The position numbers and the translations under genes were made by a program. Positions 44,422 through 56,699 of a DNA stretch of 64,000 nt are shown in pieces. The stretch is taken from positions 3,472,001-3,536,000 of the forward strand of contig AP026544.2 in the NCBI GenBank assembly GCA_026075535.2, given 5' to 3'. Origin of the DNA: Tricholoma matsutake (taxonomy: Eukaryota > Basidiomycota > Agaricomycetes > Agaricales > Tricholomataceae). Below the pieces are notes generated by a model. That model was not told the DNA's origin, searched no databases, and saw nothing but the letters and a program-made list of their open reading frames with translations. Every line of letters starts with the position of its first letter. Position 1 is the first letter of the stretch.

Positions 44422-45020
44422 CTGTCATACTTGTCAGTGATGTATACTTACTTCCTTTAGGAAAGATCTCAACATACAAGCTCGGCATAGAGAATTTTTT
44501 GCATCCAACATTGTTTTACAAAGTTTGCCTGGTCTAACTCCAACAAAACTCAACAGAATTGGGACTCCGCATACCAAATGATCTCTTGTGTCCACATTTG
44601 GAGTTGCCCTTTCAGGCCCAATTGCAAAGAAAAAGGGTTGAAGATTGAGAGACTTTTGTTCGACATGGTCATGGTTGGTGATCAAGATAATCGTGTTTAC
44701 ATCATGTTTACATAATACATGTGGCCCTTTTCAGTCACAGATGGGAGATATAATTGGCATTTGTTGATCTATATGCATTGTCAGCCCTCATACCATGAAG
44801 CATGCTGGCAATTAGCATAGGCTAGCAGACCAGGAAGGGTATTCTTGGACTGTGAGGCTGACTGCCACTGTTGGCTGTGATAGATGAAATACCACACAGT
44901 CCACTGCATTTCATATGTGACCAGTAGACATTCCTCCCTCCATCAATTTCTCTGAGCCCGTGAACAAAGCCAATGTACTCGCCTGACTATGAAAATTGTT
45001 AGTACAATGAATACGGATGG

Positions 45021-48000
45021 CTACAAAATATATTTACATTCCCAGAATCGGCCGGCAATGGCATCGGCATCAGCATTGGCCATGAGACCAGTATGAATGT
45101 GGGAATTATGCCAAATCCAGGACAGACAAACAGAGGTGGAACCAGGTACATTCGGATTCAAAATAGCTGTGCTGGCATTGAGGTCATCCTTGGATAACTG
45201 CTGAAACATACTCAATGTATCATCATCACAATCCAGTGCCAGCATTCAGCTATGGCAATGGTTATACATTTGGGCATGCAAGCTAATTTTGTTAACCAAC
45301 TCATGGACAACAGCTTGTGACTGGGTGTGAACTCCCTTTTGCGGCGCTGCTCAAATGATGTGTGAATATTGAAATGATTTGTTGGCAATGAGCTCCCGCA
45401 CCTGGTGCAGCAGTCGGTTTGCCTGGATCTTGCAGAGGTTAATCTCTACATCCACAAGATTGCCATTAGAGGGGAGGTATACTTGTTGCTCCTCAACTGG
45501 AATAGGATGTGTGTGGGCTGGGAGATTTGACAGGCCCGATGCCACAGCACTGTCATCATCCAGGTCACTGGGGGCATCAAATTCCCCTTCATTATCATGG
45601 GTGATACATGAGGGAGCAATGTCATGATTGGCAATGTTGGCAGCATTTTGTAACTGTGTTAAGGTTACCATGTGAGATGTGAGAGCTTCTCTCTCCCATT
45701 CAACAGCTTGCGTGTCAGAAATGTGAGGTGATTTACCAAGTCAATGGACTTTGTCTCGTAATTCAATCCTGGTGACGATCAATGATGGGTTGTGATTGGT
45801 GGTAGGCAGTACAACTCACTGCATTTGTTCAAAAAGAATAGCAAAATCAATCCACTCCTTGACCGTGGATTGAACCAGTGCCAATGCCAAAGTTAAGGCC
45901 AATCCCATCCCCACTGCCTCTGCCATTTCTGATATGTGAGTGGCATACATATCCATTACCCTGATATCTGTGAGCCTCCGGGATTCTGCTGCCCTCACTT
46001 CATCCTCCCATCGTTCAATTGCCAGTTGGCCGAATGCTGCCGTTAGTTCACCATGGTATTGGCTGAGTTGTGTAGAGTTCTCAAGGGCTTCCCGAGATTT
46101 TGAGCAGAGTGTGACTGTCATGCCAAGCATTTTCTTGTGATTTGAATCTGTAGCATGATCATCAAGCATTTCTGCCCGATGTGGCAAGGTCGCTGTTCTG
46201 ACTGTCAGGGAAATGGAATTCAGTGATGCCCACAGAGACTCAAGTATTTCTCCTGCTACAATGCCAGACCCTGGAATGAAAGATGGAGCATAGCAAAAAA
46301 AGCATTCATTCTTGTGGCCATGAACATGCAAAAGCCCAATGGCCTGGTCAATGGTCAAGCCAGCTGGAAGATGGGCACCAATACATTCCCGAAGGTGGAT
46401 AATGTACTGGCAGACAATGTTGTAAATGAGCATGACTCCCTGTTGAGGGTCAACTCTGGTGGTCTTCAGTGCTTGAAGGCAAAGTCAACATTCTTTTGCT
46501 GTTCTCCATGAAACAGGTCTACCAATGCATTGGGCACATAACATCCATGCTGTGCACATGCAATGGCTGCTACTCCAGTCCTGTCACATGCCTTCAATGC
46601 CAGAAAAGCATTCACAACAGCTAGGAATTTATTTTCACAAGGAGCCTTCTGGAAACCCAAATACAAATCAGACTGGCTTTGGGGACGGTATCAGGAATGG
46701 CATCGGCCACCACCAAGGGAAGGTACCTACCGTTAATCATTCTATGGCAGCTTGGAGAAACAGCTCATATTCAGCCTGATTTGGGGCCATCCCACCTCCA
46801 TCCCATAGCCATATATCAGTATCAGAGTTTTTCTGCTGAACATGATCAGCTTTGAAATTGCCATATGTGTTTAAAAACAAATCTGAAATCCATAGTATCA
46901 TTTTAGATGCCACTGCACTGAGGTATTTTGACACCCACCGGTTGGCATCGTCCTTCCAATTTTCCGGTATATTAATGCCTACTTGAGGACAGGCTGGACA
47001 GAAATTGGCAAGTGATCCTGGTTCAGGATTCAAAGGATCTCTTTGATTGTGTCCATACCCTGCCCACTTCAATCTTTTCATCCAATGCCATAAGCGGGAC
47101 ATGCACCGAAGCTCATGGTAGAGATTGACCACTTTGGCAGGCCTCATTGGCAATGTTACACGCCGAATCAGCTGGTAAAACTGATAGGCTGATGCCTTTA
47201 ATTACAGATTACAGAGCCAAAAATGGTCCAGGACCTGCATGGTGAACAGAGTCCATATGTTGGTGAAGCTTGTGGGTAGTAAGTTACTGGTTACCAGGTC
47301 CAAGGGAATTCAGTGTTCCCCCTGACACTGGCAGGTAACCATCACTAAGTGATGTATTCCATTTGTATGGACCACACAAATATAACTGTTGTTCAAGGCA
47401 TCAGCAGTTGGGATGGCATCAGCAGTGGGCATGGCATCGGCAGCTGGGACAGCATCAGCAGTTTGATTAGGATTAGGCAAATATGGTTGAAACCCATGGA
47501 TGTCATCATTGGCATGCTAACTTCAGATTCGTCATTGCCATTAAAGAAGTCTTGGAAACCATTCTCAACATCAATATTCCCCTTCCCTTGATGCCAAAGG
47601 GCATCAAGGTGATTAAAAAATGCTGAGTCGGCCCCAGTTTCATCTTTGGCCCAGTCGTTGGCCTGAGACTCATTATATGTGTCCGAGGTTGAGTCAGGTG
47701 AAGAGGGCCAGTGCCATTGCTGATCATTTGTTTGCCAATCAGCCAACTCTTGCTCTGCTTTATGCTTCATGTCTTCAAATGTCTCCAGATATTTCAATTG
47801 GAAGTTCAGAGCATTGCAAATCGGCTGATCCATCTGGTGCTGGACTAAGATGTATGTGCTGACCTCCCATAGCTCAGCCTGGCAGAAGTGCATGCTGGTC
47901 CAGCATTCAATGCGATGGAAGGGATTTTGCCTGTGGGTTACATGCATGCATGTGCAGCAAAGCATGCTTCCCAGTGAACAATCAATGCATTGCCAAATTG

Positions 48001-48459
48001 CCTGTTTATTGAATGGACAGTGGTTGCAAACTTGTTTGTCAACCAACCATGCCTGCCAAGCGAGGGATGCTTGCAGCAATTCATCTACTTGTCCCACAAA
48101 CTCCAGTACATAGTCTCGCTGTCTCTATTATTTGTATATGAGCCTCGCTCCATAAGCAATCAGTGTCAGAAACTAACCATGCCAATGTGTGGCCGAGTTG
48201 GCTCGGCAGCCACCTGAGGTTCTTGCATGTCCCATTCTGGAGCAACATTGGCATTATCCTGTATAACAGAATTTGATTGACCCAGTTCTTCCACTGCAGT
48301 CAGGGGGACCTTGATGTGCTTTGTTTTTGGTCCATGTTTTGTGTTGACCTCAACTTCTACATGTGTAACAGTATTGACTGCATCATCATTGTCCTCATGC
48401 AGGGGGGCATTCTTCTTTGATCTTCTCTTTCACTTGTAAGGAACTCTTGTTAGGCTCAT
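45021..48459 (-). pseudogene. CxC2-type KDZ transposase, decayed
   Basis: ATG at 48459; codon 10 is TGA (48430-48432). After an intron near 48185-48095 come VGQVDELLQASLAW and the CxC2 cysteine cluster (CNHCPFNKQAIWQCIDCSLGS, then CCTCMHVTHRQNPFHRIECW). Then FCPACPQVGINIPENW, NTYGNFKADH where relatives have DGNFKA, the segment LKACDRTGVAAIACAQHGC, LIYNIVCQY where relatives have YDxxCQY, and ECFFCYAPSFIPGSG with GEILESLWASLN. The C-terminal part (RELIANKSFQYSHII, DDTLSMFQQLSKDDLNAS, LNPNVPGSTSVCLSWIW) ends near 45021. A second TGA lies at 45741. Two conserved acidic positions appear lost, so it is catalytically dead. KDZ transposases are DDE-type enzymes that move large DNA elements. Confidence 0.8.
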
Positions 48460-48608
48460 GATGATTTGGGGTGAGTCACAACGACACCCAACTATTGATG
48501 GGGCTATTGTACTATCAACCTCATGTGATCCTCATGTGATCCTCATGTCAATGATATGTTTTATGTCAATGACAAGAATGATTCTTTCCTTCACATCAGT
48601 CCCCCCCA

Positions 48609-51122
48609 ATGCTGCCTGAGCCATCAGAGAACCTGCGGTTGAGACAGTACTGGAAGGGAAGCAGATATATGGTCAAAGAGCAGAAGATCATTGAGCCTTA
48701 TAAAGTTGCGTTCCGATCGCAGGAATTGAAAGCTGGCCGATTGCAAATACTCAAGTGTGACATCCTCCCAGCAATATTCAACTACTGGGCATCAATTGAC
48801 AGGGCCCCTATGGATGAGGAGGAGAGTCGCATTCATGCCAAGGTAAACTCACAAGCATGTGAAGGTTGTATTACTGATCACATTGCCAGGAACTAACAAC
48901 CTGGCTTTCCAACAACTGGCAAATGACCAAAGGCCTCTCACGGAAATTGAACCACTTCAAAGTAAAGTGGTCGGAAGTTATTTGGAGCTTGTACCGGGAC
49001 CAAGTTTTCCAACAGATCACAAACCTGTTAGGTGTTGAGGATGCCACCACAAGTACACCATGATGGTTCCAAGTGTGACTGCCAGCTATCAAGCATGTTT
49101 TCAACACCATGAATGCAGAGGAGAAAGCCATCCTTGAAGTCGAACAGGAGAAAATGATGTGGGAAGGATATCCTGAGCAGATGAAGCGAGTGTAAGTTGA
49201 AGCCGATGCTGTTGCCATTGCCATTGCCAGACATAACAAACATTTCACAGTCTAGCAGACAAATACCTCCTTAAATGTGTGGTGGAGAATGCACAACAAC
49301 AGTGGCTGGAAATGGGGGTGTTGTCTGTGACATTTACAGCCTATACTGCACCTAATGGTTTGATGGTTGTTGATGTGTGAGTCCCCGAATCATTTACTGC
49401 CAATGTGATGCCAATGCCAATGCCGACTCCAGTCACAAAAATGTTGCCTCTCTGATAGCCACCCCTGCACAATTGTTTATGGACACGTATCATGATCAAG
49501 TCACTGAACTGAAGCGAAACTTTATGAGTTATATCAAGTTTTTACGCCCATCACACCTTGCTTCAAGGTCAGCAATGCAACATAATGCAACACTCACCCG
49601 ATTAACAATGACTAACGATGGCTTCCCAATCCTTCCCACATCATGGAAAGGATCACAATTCAAGAAAAAAGAGCTGGAAGAATGGTTTATGTTGTATGTT
49701 GGCCAGCATTACAGTATGTTGACTTCCTATTCCACAAACTGTTACTTATCTCCTGCAGAACTAGCAAACAATGGTCGTAGTCACCATATCCTGTTCAAAG
49801 CAATTGCAGATCGGACATCATCATTTGTCAGTCCAGAATATCTCCCAGCTAGGTTCAAAATCAGAGACCCATGGAACATGCACAAGAGTGTCATAGAAGA
49901 CTTCTTTGACCATGTTCTGCAGTGACAAATAGTGCAGGGCCCTGAAAGAGCATTCCAGTTCAAAGCAATCAAAGCCATGGATGGGAGTGTGGCTCCTGCA
50001 CACTATCCAAATGATTTGAATAACCCTTCACCCTCCCAACACATTTCCAAACACAGGGGCCAAAGAAATGATGATCCTGATCCTCATAGCAGCACCGAGC
50101 TGGGGGCCATTGCCAATGCCAAACTGCCTTCTGCAAACTGCAGGGGCCAAAGAAATGATGATGCCAATGCCGATCCTCAACCCAGCACTGAACTGGAGGC
50201 CATCGCTGCTACTGAACTGCCTGCTGCATCAAGAGGCAGAAAAGTTGTCAAAGGCAAACCCAAGTGCAAGGAAGCTCGCCGAATATCAACAGCAGGACAG
50301 ACCCCAAATTCTGATACAACTGAATCACAATATGTCCAAGTGGATCAAATGACAATGGACAGCCTCTGCATGGTTGGTGTCACTCAACCACAGCCAATTA
50401 ATGGTCCTAGTGATGATGAACCAGAATATCTCATTCCTCGACACATTTACATGAGATACATCATGCCTGAATCAGCTGGAAATGCCATTGTAAATGATCC
50501 CCCATGCCCAATTGATCCATTTCTGTTGGATATACCTCAAGAGAGCTCACAATGCCCTAAGCCTTGACCACTTTTAGGGGGAAATCGGACAGAGCATCCT
50601 ATTGCAAGGGCAAGGGCTTTAGCAGCATTAGTGGAATTGGGAACGGCAACAGTGGCAATGGCAATGGCAACACCAATATCAGCAATGGCAACACCAATAT
50701 CAGCAATGGCAACACCAATATCAGCAATGGCAACACCAATATTGGCAATGGCACCAGTAGGATCAGCAATGGCAACACCAATATCAGCAATGACAACAGT
50801 ACAATCGGCAATGGCAGCACCAATATTGGCAACAGCAACTGTAAGATCAGCAACAGCAACACCAATATCAGCAGCGGCACCAGCAGGATTGGCAACGGCA
50901 ACACCAATATCGGCAATGACAATAGTACAATCAGCAACAGCAACATCGGCAACAGCAACAGTACGATCAGCAATGGCAACATCAGGATTGGCAGCAAATC
51001 CATCCTCGGCATGAGCATGACCTATCCAAAGGACAGCTGATGACCTTGCACAGCAGGAAGCCATTTCAACCCAGGCTGTTGGGAGGAGACAGAGAATTAA
51101 AAAAGTGAAATTTGCTGCATAG
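48609..51122 (+). pseudogene. KDZ-block gene Y, hypothetical with four in-frame TGAs
   Basis: Exon 1 (48609 onward) reads NLRLRQYWKGSRYMVKEQK and KCDILPAIFNYWASIDRAP. Middle exons (48910-49260) are frame-broken. From about 49377 to the TAG at 51120-51122 a single frame is interrupted only by TGA at 49923, 50565, 51012 and 51018. It contains DQVTELKRNFMSYIKFLRPS, TMTNDGFPILPTSWKGSQFK, YLPARFKIRDPWNMHKSVIE, ERAFQFKAIKAMDGSVAPAHYP, a tandem-repeat segment (A-M-A-T-P-I-S) and a basic tail GRRQRIKKVKFAA that resembles a nuclear localisation signal. I know this order as a multi-copy mushroom family of unknown function, here divergent from the KDZ gene across a 150-bp gap that may hold a shared promoter. 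Confidence 0.6.
50640..51005 (+). repeat. GGCAACACCAATATCAGCAAT tandem repeats
   Basis: 21-bp units (GGCAACACCAATATCAGCAA T) head the tract, followed by degenerate 12-36 bp variants. All lengths are multiples of three, so the frame of gene Y is kept. Confidence 0.85.
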
Positions 51123-51193
51123 ATTTACAAATAAAACACTATGTAATGTGAAAAAAAAGATAGTCCAACTTTTATGTACATGCTGAGTCACAT

Positions 51194-53218
51194 CTATTCT
51201 TTTCTGCCTCGCTTCATCTCCCCTCTGTCCTCAGATTTTCCTGCTCTCTTCCTTGGGTTTGGCTGAGGGGTGGTACTTCTGGAACGTAGTCCAGATGGAC
51301 CAGGGGTCAGCCCGCGTGGGGATTGGCGCAGCTGTGCAGGGGGAGGGGAGGGCTGGGGTGAGGTGATTACATCGACTGCCGATGGCGGTGGGGTAAGTGC
51401 CGATGCCGGGGCAGCAGGCTCGGGCTCGGCGGGAGTGGTGGGGCCATCAATGTTGTGGGCTGTACCATTTCTTGAGAATCCTGTGGTGTGGTGGGAATAA
51501 TTTGGATGGGGGGGCACCAGCCAAGGATGCTTCCCCCACCACCTCTTCAGGCACAGCCAGTCCCTCATCACCAGCTCAGGCTCAGTGTTACCCTCGACAA
51601 ATCCCCCCTCCTCAACCAGTTCTGCCATCTGTTTGTCTATGTCACTGGCAGCGGCAACAGGAGTGGGAGCAGGAGTGGGAGTGGGAGTGGGAGTGGGAGC
51701 GGGAGTGGGAGCATGAGCAGGAGTGGGGGCAGGAGCAGGAGCAGGAGCAGGAGCAGAACCAGGACCGGGAGAAGGAACAGGAGCGGGAGCGGCATCGCCT
51801 TCCTTGGCATCTGTCATTTCTTCCCAATCTGCCTCTGCCCTCCTGCTTGGAGTCCTCTCAAGGTGAACCACCTGCCCAGCCATGTAACCATTGTACAATG
51901 TAATGGGCTGTGCGCCAGCCTGCAACCCAAGGTATCCTTCAATGTCATTCACCCTGTTTTGAAGCAAGTTGACTGTCTCCCAGAGTTATCGTACGTGGAG
52001 TCGGGACTCTTGGAATGACTCTTCATTCCACTGTGCATGCTTGTACATGTCTTCCTCCAGTTGGTATAGACATCCAGTGAAGGTGGCATAGTCACCGGCA
52101 GAGGGGTAGGGAGTCAGGGCAGGGAGGGCAGTCGGCTCGGGCTCAGGATTGGCCATGTCGATATCCTCTTCCACAGCTATGGGTATATGTGTCAGTGGTT
52201 TTATGTGTCATGATATGGAAGAACTAACCTTTTGATTTTCCTTTTTGGCTTGCAGTGAACCGCCTAGACGATTCCTCTCCACTGTCTTCACTGGAAAATC
52301 GCACCTTCTTTGCTTTTCTTCTTGCCGATCCTTTTGCTTTCTTGGTTCTTGGCACTCGATCCACGTCCTCTGGATCGCACTGAACTTTCCCTTTCCCACA
52401 GAAGTAGCAGGCCATTTTCCCATTCACCTGCTCCCAACACTCATGCCTAAGCCTGACACATCATGCACACGGCATTGTTCACAAACTCCCTTGGGATATG
52501 CTCCTCGTGCTGCCTTTGCTGCATTGTGCTGCTTCTGCTCCATCCTGGGATTGGCACTGGCATCGCTCTCCATCTCCTCATCAAAATCCTTGTCCGATCC
52601 CCTGCTACTCTGCACCTCTTGCGGCCTGGGTCTCACTGTGATTGCTGGCAGCATTGGTCACTGGGCTGGGGCTGGAAGTCTGGATCCTGATGCTTCTGGT
52701 TGGGCCCACATCTTGGCTGGTGCTGGTGCCGTTTCTATCCTTGTTGGTGTTGGCATTGATGCTGCCATTGCCACTGCCGCTCCTCGTGCCTTTGCTGCTG
52801 CCGCTCTTCCTTTCTTTGCTGCTGCCATCCCTGTCTTTGCTGCTGCCGTCCCTGTCTTTGCTGCTGCCATCCCTACTTTCTTGGCCAGTGCCGTTCCCGT
52901 TCCCGCTGCTGCTCCCATTCCCGCTGCTGCTCCCGTTCCTGCTGCCATTCCCGTTCCTGCTGCCATTCCCAATCCCACTGCTGTTCCCATTCCCACTGCC
53001 ATTCCCATTCCCACTGCAGTGGCCATTCCACCTGCCATCACCGCTGCCATTGGTCCAGCTGATGTGGACACAGGTCCTGTTATGCCCTTTTTCTTGTTGA
53101 AGGTCTTCATTGCCCTCAGTTGACCTTCAATAAACTTCTGGTTCCCTGTCCTGTCTGACTTTGACCATGCTACCACAAATCCCCACAAAAAGGCATTGGC
53201 CTGGAAGACAGCCTGCAC
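51194..53218 (-). pseudogene. KDZ-block gene Z, cysteine-cluster hypothetical
   Basis: Minus strand from 53218: FVVAWSKSDRTGNQKFIEGQ, then a low-complexity Ala/Gly/Met/Thr tract from GGGAATGGCAGC-type repeats (53040-52790). TGA at 52658 is followed in frame by PMLPAITVRPRPQEVQSS and CEQCRVHD. A one-base shift near 52455 leads to RHECWEQVNGKMACYFCGKG with KVQC, giving a C-x2-C...C...C...C-x2-C...C cluster resembling a fungal zinc-cluster-like module. Further exons: SAGDYATFTGCLYQLEEDMY; then LLQNRVNDIEGYLGLQAG, a Pro/Ala/Thr repeat (51780-51650), RDWLCLKRWWGKHPWLVPP and a basic C-terminus ending KRGRKE at 51194. Family recalled as a companion of KDZ-type loci; function unknown. Confidence 0.5.
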
Positions 53219-53574
53219 ATCCTCTGTGAGAACCTCTCTTTGCCAGGCAAATAATGTTTTCTACAATTTGTAAGTGCATCGTTGATCTGATAGCATGCCA
53301 ATCCACTCACAAGGGCCGATTTTCTTTCCTTCATTACAGCCTTGATACTTTGGTCCTGAAGTCCATTGCAGATGGATTGCTTGATCTCTCGCTGATCACT
53401 TGTTGGCGTGTAATGTTCATGGTTGATGAGTGGCAGTGGGGTCAATGTTGAGATGAAAAAGAGTGAAACACTGAAAATCAACAATCATGTGTTGTTGATC
53501 AATATACAATATATACAAACAAATAATGTCCCGATTAAACGGTATCACTTGTTATCATCTGTGTTATCTATACC

Positions 53575-54325
53575 ATGAGCAATCAGCAAACTGACACTTA
53601 TATTCCTGATGGATATGTCATTATCTGAGGTGACAATGGGCAGCACTATCTAGTGCCCCATTTTATGATTCCAGCTACCCACCAGGCAATGGAGGCCTAT
53701 TGCAAGAAGGTTGAATTCAATGTACACATGGCACATGGGGGGGTAAGATCTCCTTCTTTTCAAAGTCTTGTTGCTGCCAGCCTAGCCGTCTTGGCCTGAT
53801 GCCATCCTTGAGCCGATGTTGTCCTGTTGGCCGATGCCATGTCTTAGCCGATGCTGTGTCTTGGCCAATGCTGTGTCTTGGCTGATGCTGTGTCTTGGCC
53901 AATGCTGTGTCTTGGCCAATGCCATTTCTTGGCTGATGCCGCATCTTGTTTGCCTCATCTATCCTCTCACTGATGACTTTGCAGTCTGGAAACATGACTG
54001 ATACACCATACTACTACACATTGGCCTGCAACCAGCTAATGCTACCTGCTGATCCAGTAAGTGCCTTGTCCTCATTTGTATGACTGTTGGTTCATCCTGT
54101 TGCAGAAATTGACAGACAGAGAGCTGTTGATCTGCCATGCCAAAGTGAAAGCCCTGCAAAACAACCTTGGCACCTCATACAAGGATGCCAGTCATTGTCT
54201 CTACATGGCTGAGGTTGAGAAGCTGGAACAGCAAGATGTCACATTGAAGACATATGCAACCTTGAAGGAACGGATGGAATACAGTGGCTCAAAAAACTGT
54301 CCCACAATGGTGCTTGTTTTGTAAA
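53575..54325 (+). pseudogene. KDZ-block gene W, hypothetical
   Basis: ATG at 53575; TIPDGYVII-like start (DTYIPDGYVII) followed by TGA at 53626, then GDNGQHYLVPHFMIPATHQA and EAYCKKVEFNVHMAHGG. 53740-53960 is a CTTGGCTGATGCTGTGT minisatellite, presumably intronic or a disrupting expansion. After it: LTDRELLICHAKVKALQNNL, SYKDASHCLYMAEVEKLE and TYATLKERME. I recall this order from a repeated mushroom family. Function unknown; its position next to X, KDZ, Y and Z suggests one mobile unit. Confidence 0.5.
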
Positions 54326-54458
54326 GATTGATCTGGTGAGCAATGCTGACATAAGCATAATGTTGGTGTAAATCAGACAAACTACTATGACATTATGGCT
54401 TTCAGAATATTCAACTTTTATGTGATTTGGATAAGAACCCATTGTTTAATAAGCAAAA

Positions 54459-55096
54459 CAAAATGGTCACTCATTGGGACAGTTTTTTGAGCAGTTGTTT
54501 TTTTCTAGTCAATTACTTCAATTGACCCCATTCTGCCTTGATACCTGCCCTAATACTGTTGGGGATACTTTTTATAAGATGTTGGGAGACCTCTGGCATA
54601 ATTTTACCCTACTTCACTACTACACCTTTTTACCGTTAAGGCATTGATTTTGATGATATCATGAATTTTCAGAATTGGCATTTCAGGTCTTTTCATAGAT
54701 ATTATAAGGGGTTTAGATGGTTGAATTGAATAAACTGGAATAGTACTTCAATATCATTACCTTGAAAGCAACATTTTACTTGCTTATATATATGCTTGCT
54801 GCTGTCACACTGCTAAAAATATCACCTGGTCTTCAGCATTGCCAAATTTTAAAAGTGTTCTGTGTTTTTTTCCCTAAAAACTTTGCAACACTGCCTAGTA
54901 TATATTCCCCCCTAACCCTTTAAAAGTGTTTTCATACTGGGCCATTCTATATCACAGCTATATTATGTGGTATAATCACAGAAGACATACTCATAATTTG
55001 AATGGCTTGAATAACTCAAAGGGAGATGGTCAGAGATCTTAGAGTTGTAGAAAAAAACAACTGCTCAAAAAACTGTCCCAATGAGTGACCATTTTG
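54459..55096 (-). mobile_element. Internally deleted Tc1/mariner-like element
   Basis: 49-bp perfect TIRs, beginning CAAAATGGTCACTCATTGGG at 54459 with the inverse ending at 55096. The right flank is G-TA; the left flank is diverged. About 540 bp of A/T-rich interior lies between, including the 3' end of a transposase reading frame. Confidence 0.85.
54513..54599 (-). pseudogene. C-terminal remnant of Tc1/mariner transposase
   Basis: The minus strand reads IMPEVSQHLIKSIPNSIRAG, then IKAEWGQLK and TAA. This matches the usual Tc1-type ending (EVxxxLIxSMPxRxxAVIKAKG). The stop lies close to the left TIR, as expected for this family. The catalytic DDE part is absent. Confidence 0.75.
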
Positions 55097-55129
55097 GTAA
55101 GGCACCACCTGGTCCCTTACGCCTCCCAC

Positions 55130-56380
55130 TTCATGTTTTGAATGAGGGCAAGTGAAACTAATCAGACAGAGAAACCTCATGTGAGGGGAGTTGGGACAGG
55201 TGTATCAGAGTCCTGTCCTACCCATTGTCATGCATGTTACCCTGCCATTCGTCCTTGTTGACCCATCATCATCATCCTGGTATTTCCTGTCTTCATTGTC
55301 ATCCTTATTGTCACCACAGGCTGTTCTGCACACACCAGTAGCACTCCCAGTCTTTCCCTGTGAGCAGTTGCTTGCAGTGGTGGTGAGAGGTGCTGTATCA
55401 TCCTGGGTGCATCCTCAGTGGTCATAGTGCATGTTGTTCTCATCCCATGGCCCTGGTGTCACCTTAGTCTTTTCTTGCTGTTATTTGTGTCCAGGCCCTC
55501 ATCCTCTGGTTGTTGAGATCCCCCTTCCCATCCTTGGCATTGTATTTGTCATCCCTTTCTTGCTGTTGTTTGTCTGTGGTGGTTGTATACAGGTATAAGT
55601 GGTTTAAACCTCATAGGTATCCCACTGCATGAGCCTGAGCACCCTCCTGCTGTGGTCCCTGCTCTCCACAGTTGTTTGAGTCCTTCTTGATGACCTCACA
55701 TTGCATGGAAATAGGGAGGAGGCATGGTGGGTGTTGGTGGACCATTGTGAGTGAGAAACAGGTCATAACTTACCAAAGAAACAAAAACATTGTAATTAGT
55801 GGGAATAATAAGCAAAGAATGTAAAGAAAAACTCATCATGTTTTGAGTAACATGCTCAATGTTTGTCGAATGTTTAAGACACATGTGACTCATTGTAGGC
55901 ACCACTGTGGATGTCCAGAAGTGCACTCACCATCAGGCCTTGCTCAGTTCATAAACCAGTCACTAGTGTATGTTAGTAAAAATAAACAGTAGTAACTTAC
56001 TAACAAGCTCACTGTTGTCAACATCATTGTTGTTGTCTCAACAGTCTCATGGTCAGTCACACCAAGGAGTTCAACTTTGTAGGCAAAATAAAAACTCTGC
56101 TAAATTCATGATTAGGTCTGAAAACAATAATTTCAGTAAAGATTTCATCATTTCAGGCCACCTGAAATGGAAAGTTTCAAGGTTTCAGGAATGATTTCAG
56201 GGAACTTACTAAAATTGTAATTGTCAATTTAGGCACAGTTTTTAGCTAGCCTGAATGTTGTACATGGTGTGAGTGTGATTGGAACCAGGTTTGTCAGCAT
56301 TGCTATTTTTGGGACTCAGTGCTCATTGTTGGGTTGAAAGCAAGTTGAAAGCGCAGTATAACTGTATGCACAGGCATGAC
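55130..56380. mobile_element. Module-like repeat F, ends not resolved
   Basis: Contains CTGTGAGCAGTTGCTTGCAGTGG (about 55358), the palindromic motif in degenerate form, and C-rich exon-like sequence. A minus-strand GTAAGT donor near 55773 and a GATGAG region near 55836 are module-like without the hairpin. 56100-56215 is rich in TTTCAGG/CCTGAAA motifs on both strands, resembling a subterminal zone. No gene seen. Confidence 0.35.
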
Positions 56381-56699
56381 AGCTGTCTTTATAGAGATCC
56401 AACTTAAGTGATATATGCGTAAACTCAGTCAGTGTATAACAGACTATATTGATCACTACTGTACCTAAGCGATACATGTGTAAACTATAAATACTACAGT
56501 AAGTGATCGAGTATATGGATTGAGCAATATAGTATACTCACCTCAGTCAGTGTATAACAGACTGAGGTGTTTGGTAAGTATATGTGGATATATATACTAA
56601 GTGACTAACAATGAGAATAAGATAAAGGGAGAGTTAGAAAGGGAGAAATAACAAGGGGAAACTTTGCATCATACAATGTTCTATAATTAGCACACTGCA

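Noticed and set aside
50537..51064. Minus-strand 175-codon A-D-I-G-V repeat frame
   Set aside because: It is the antisense of the in-frame tandem repeat of gene Y; the plus strand continues into a sensible basic C-terminus.
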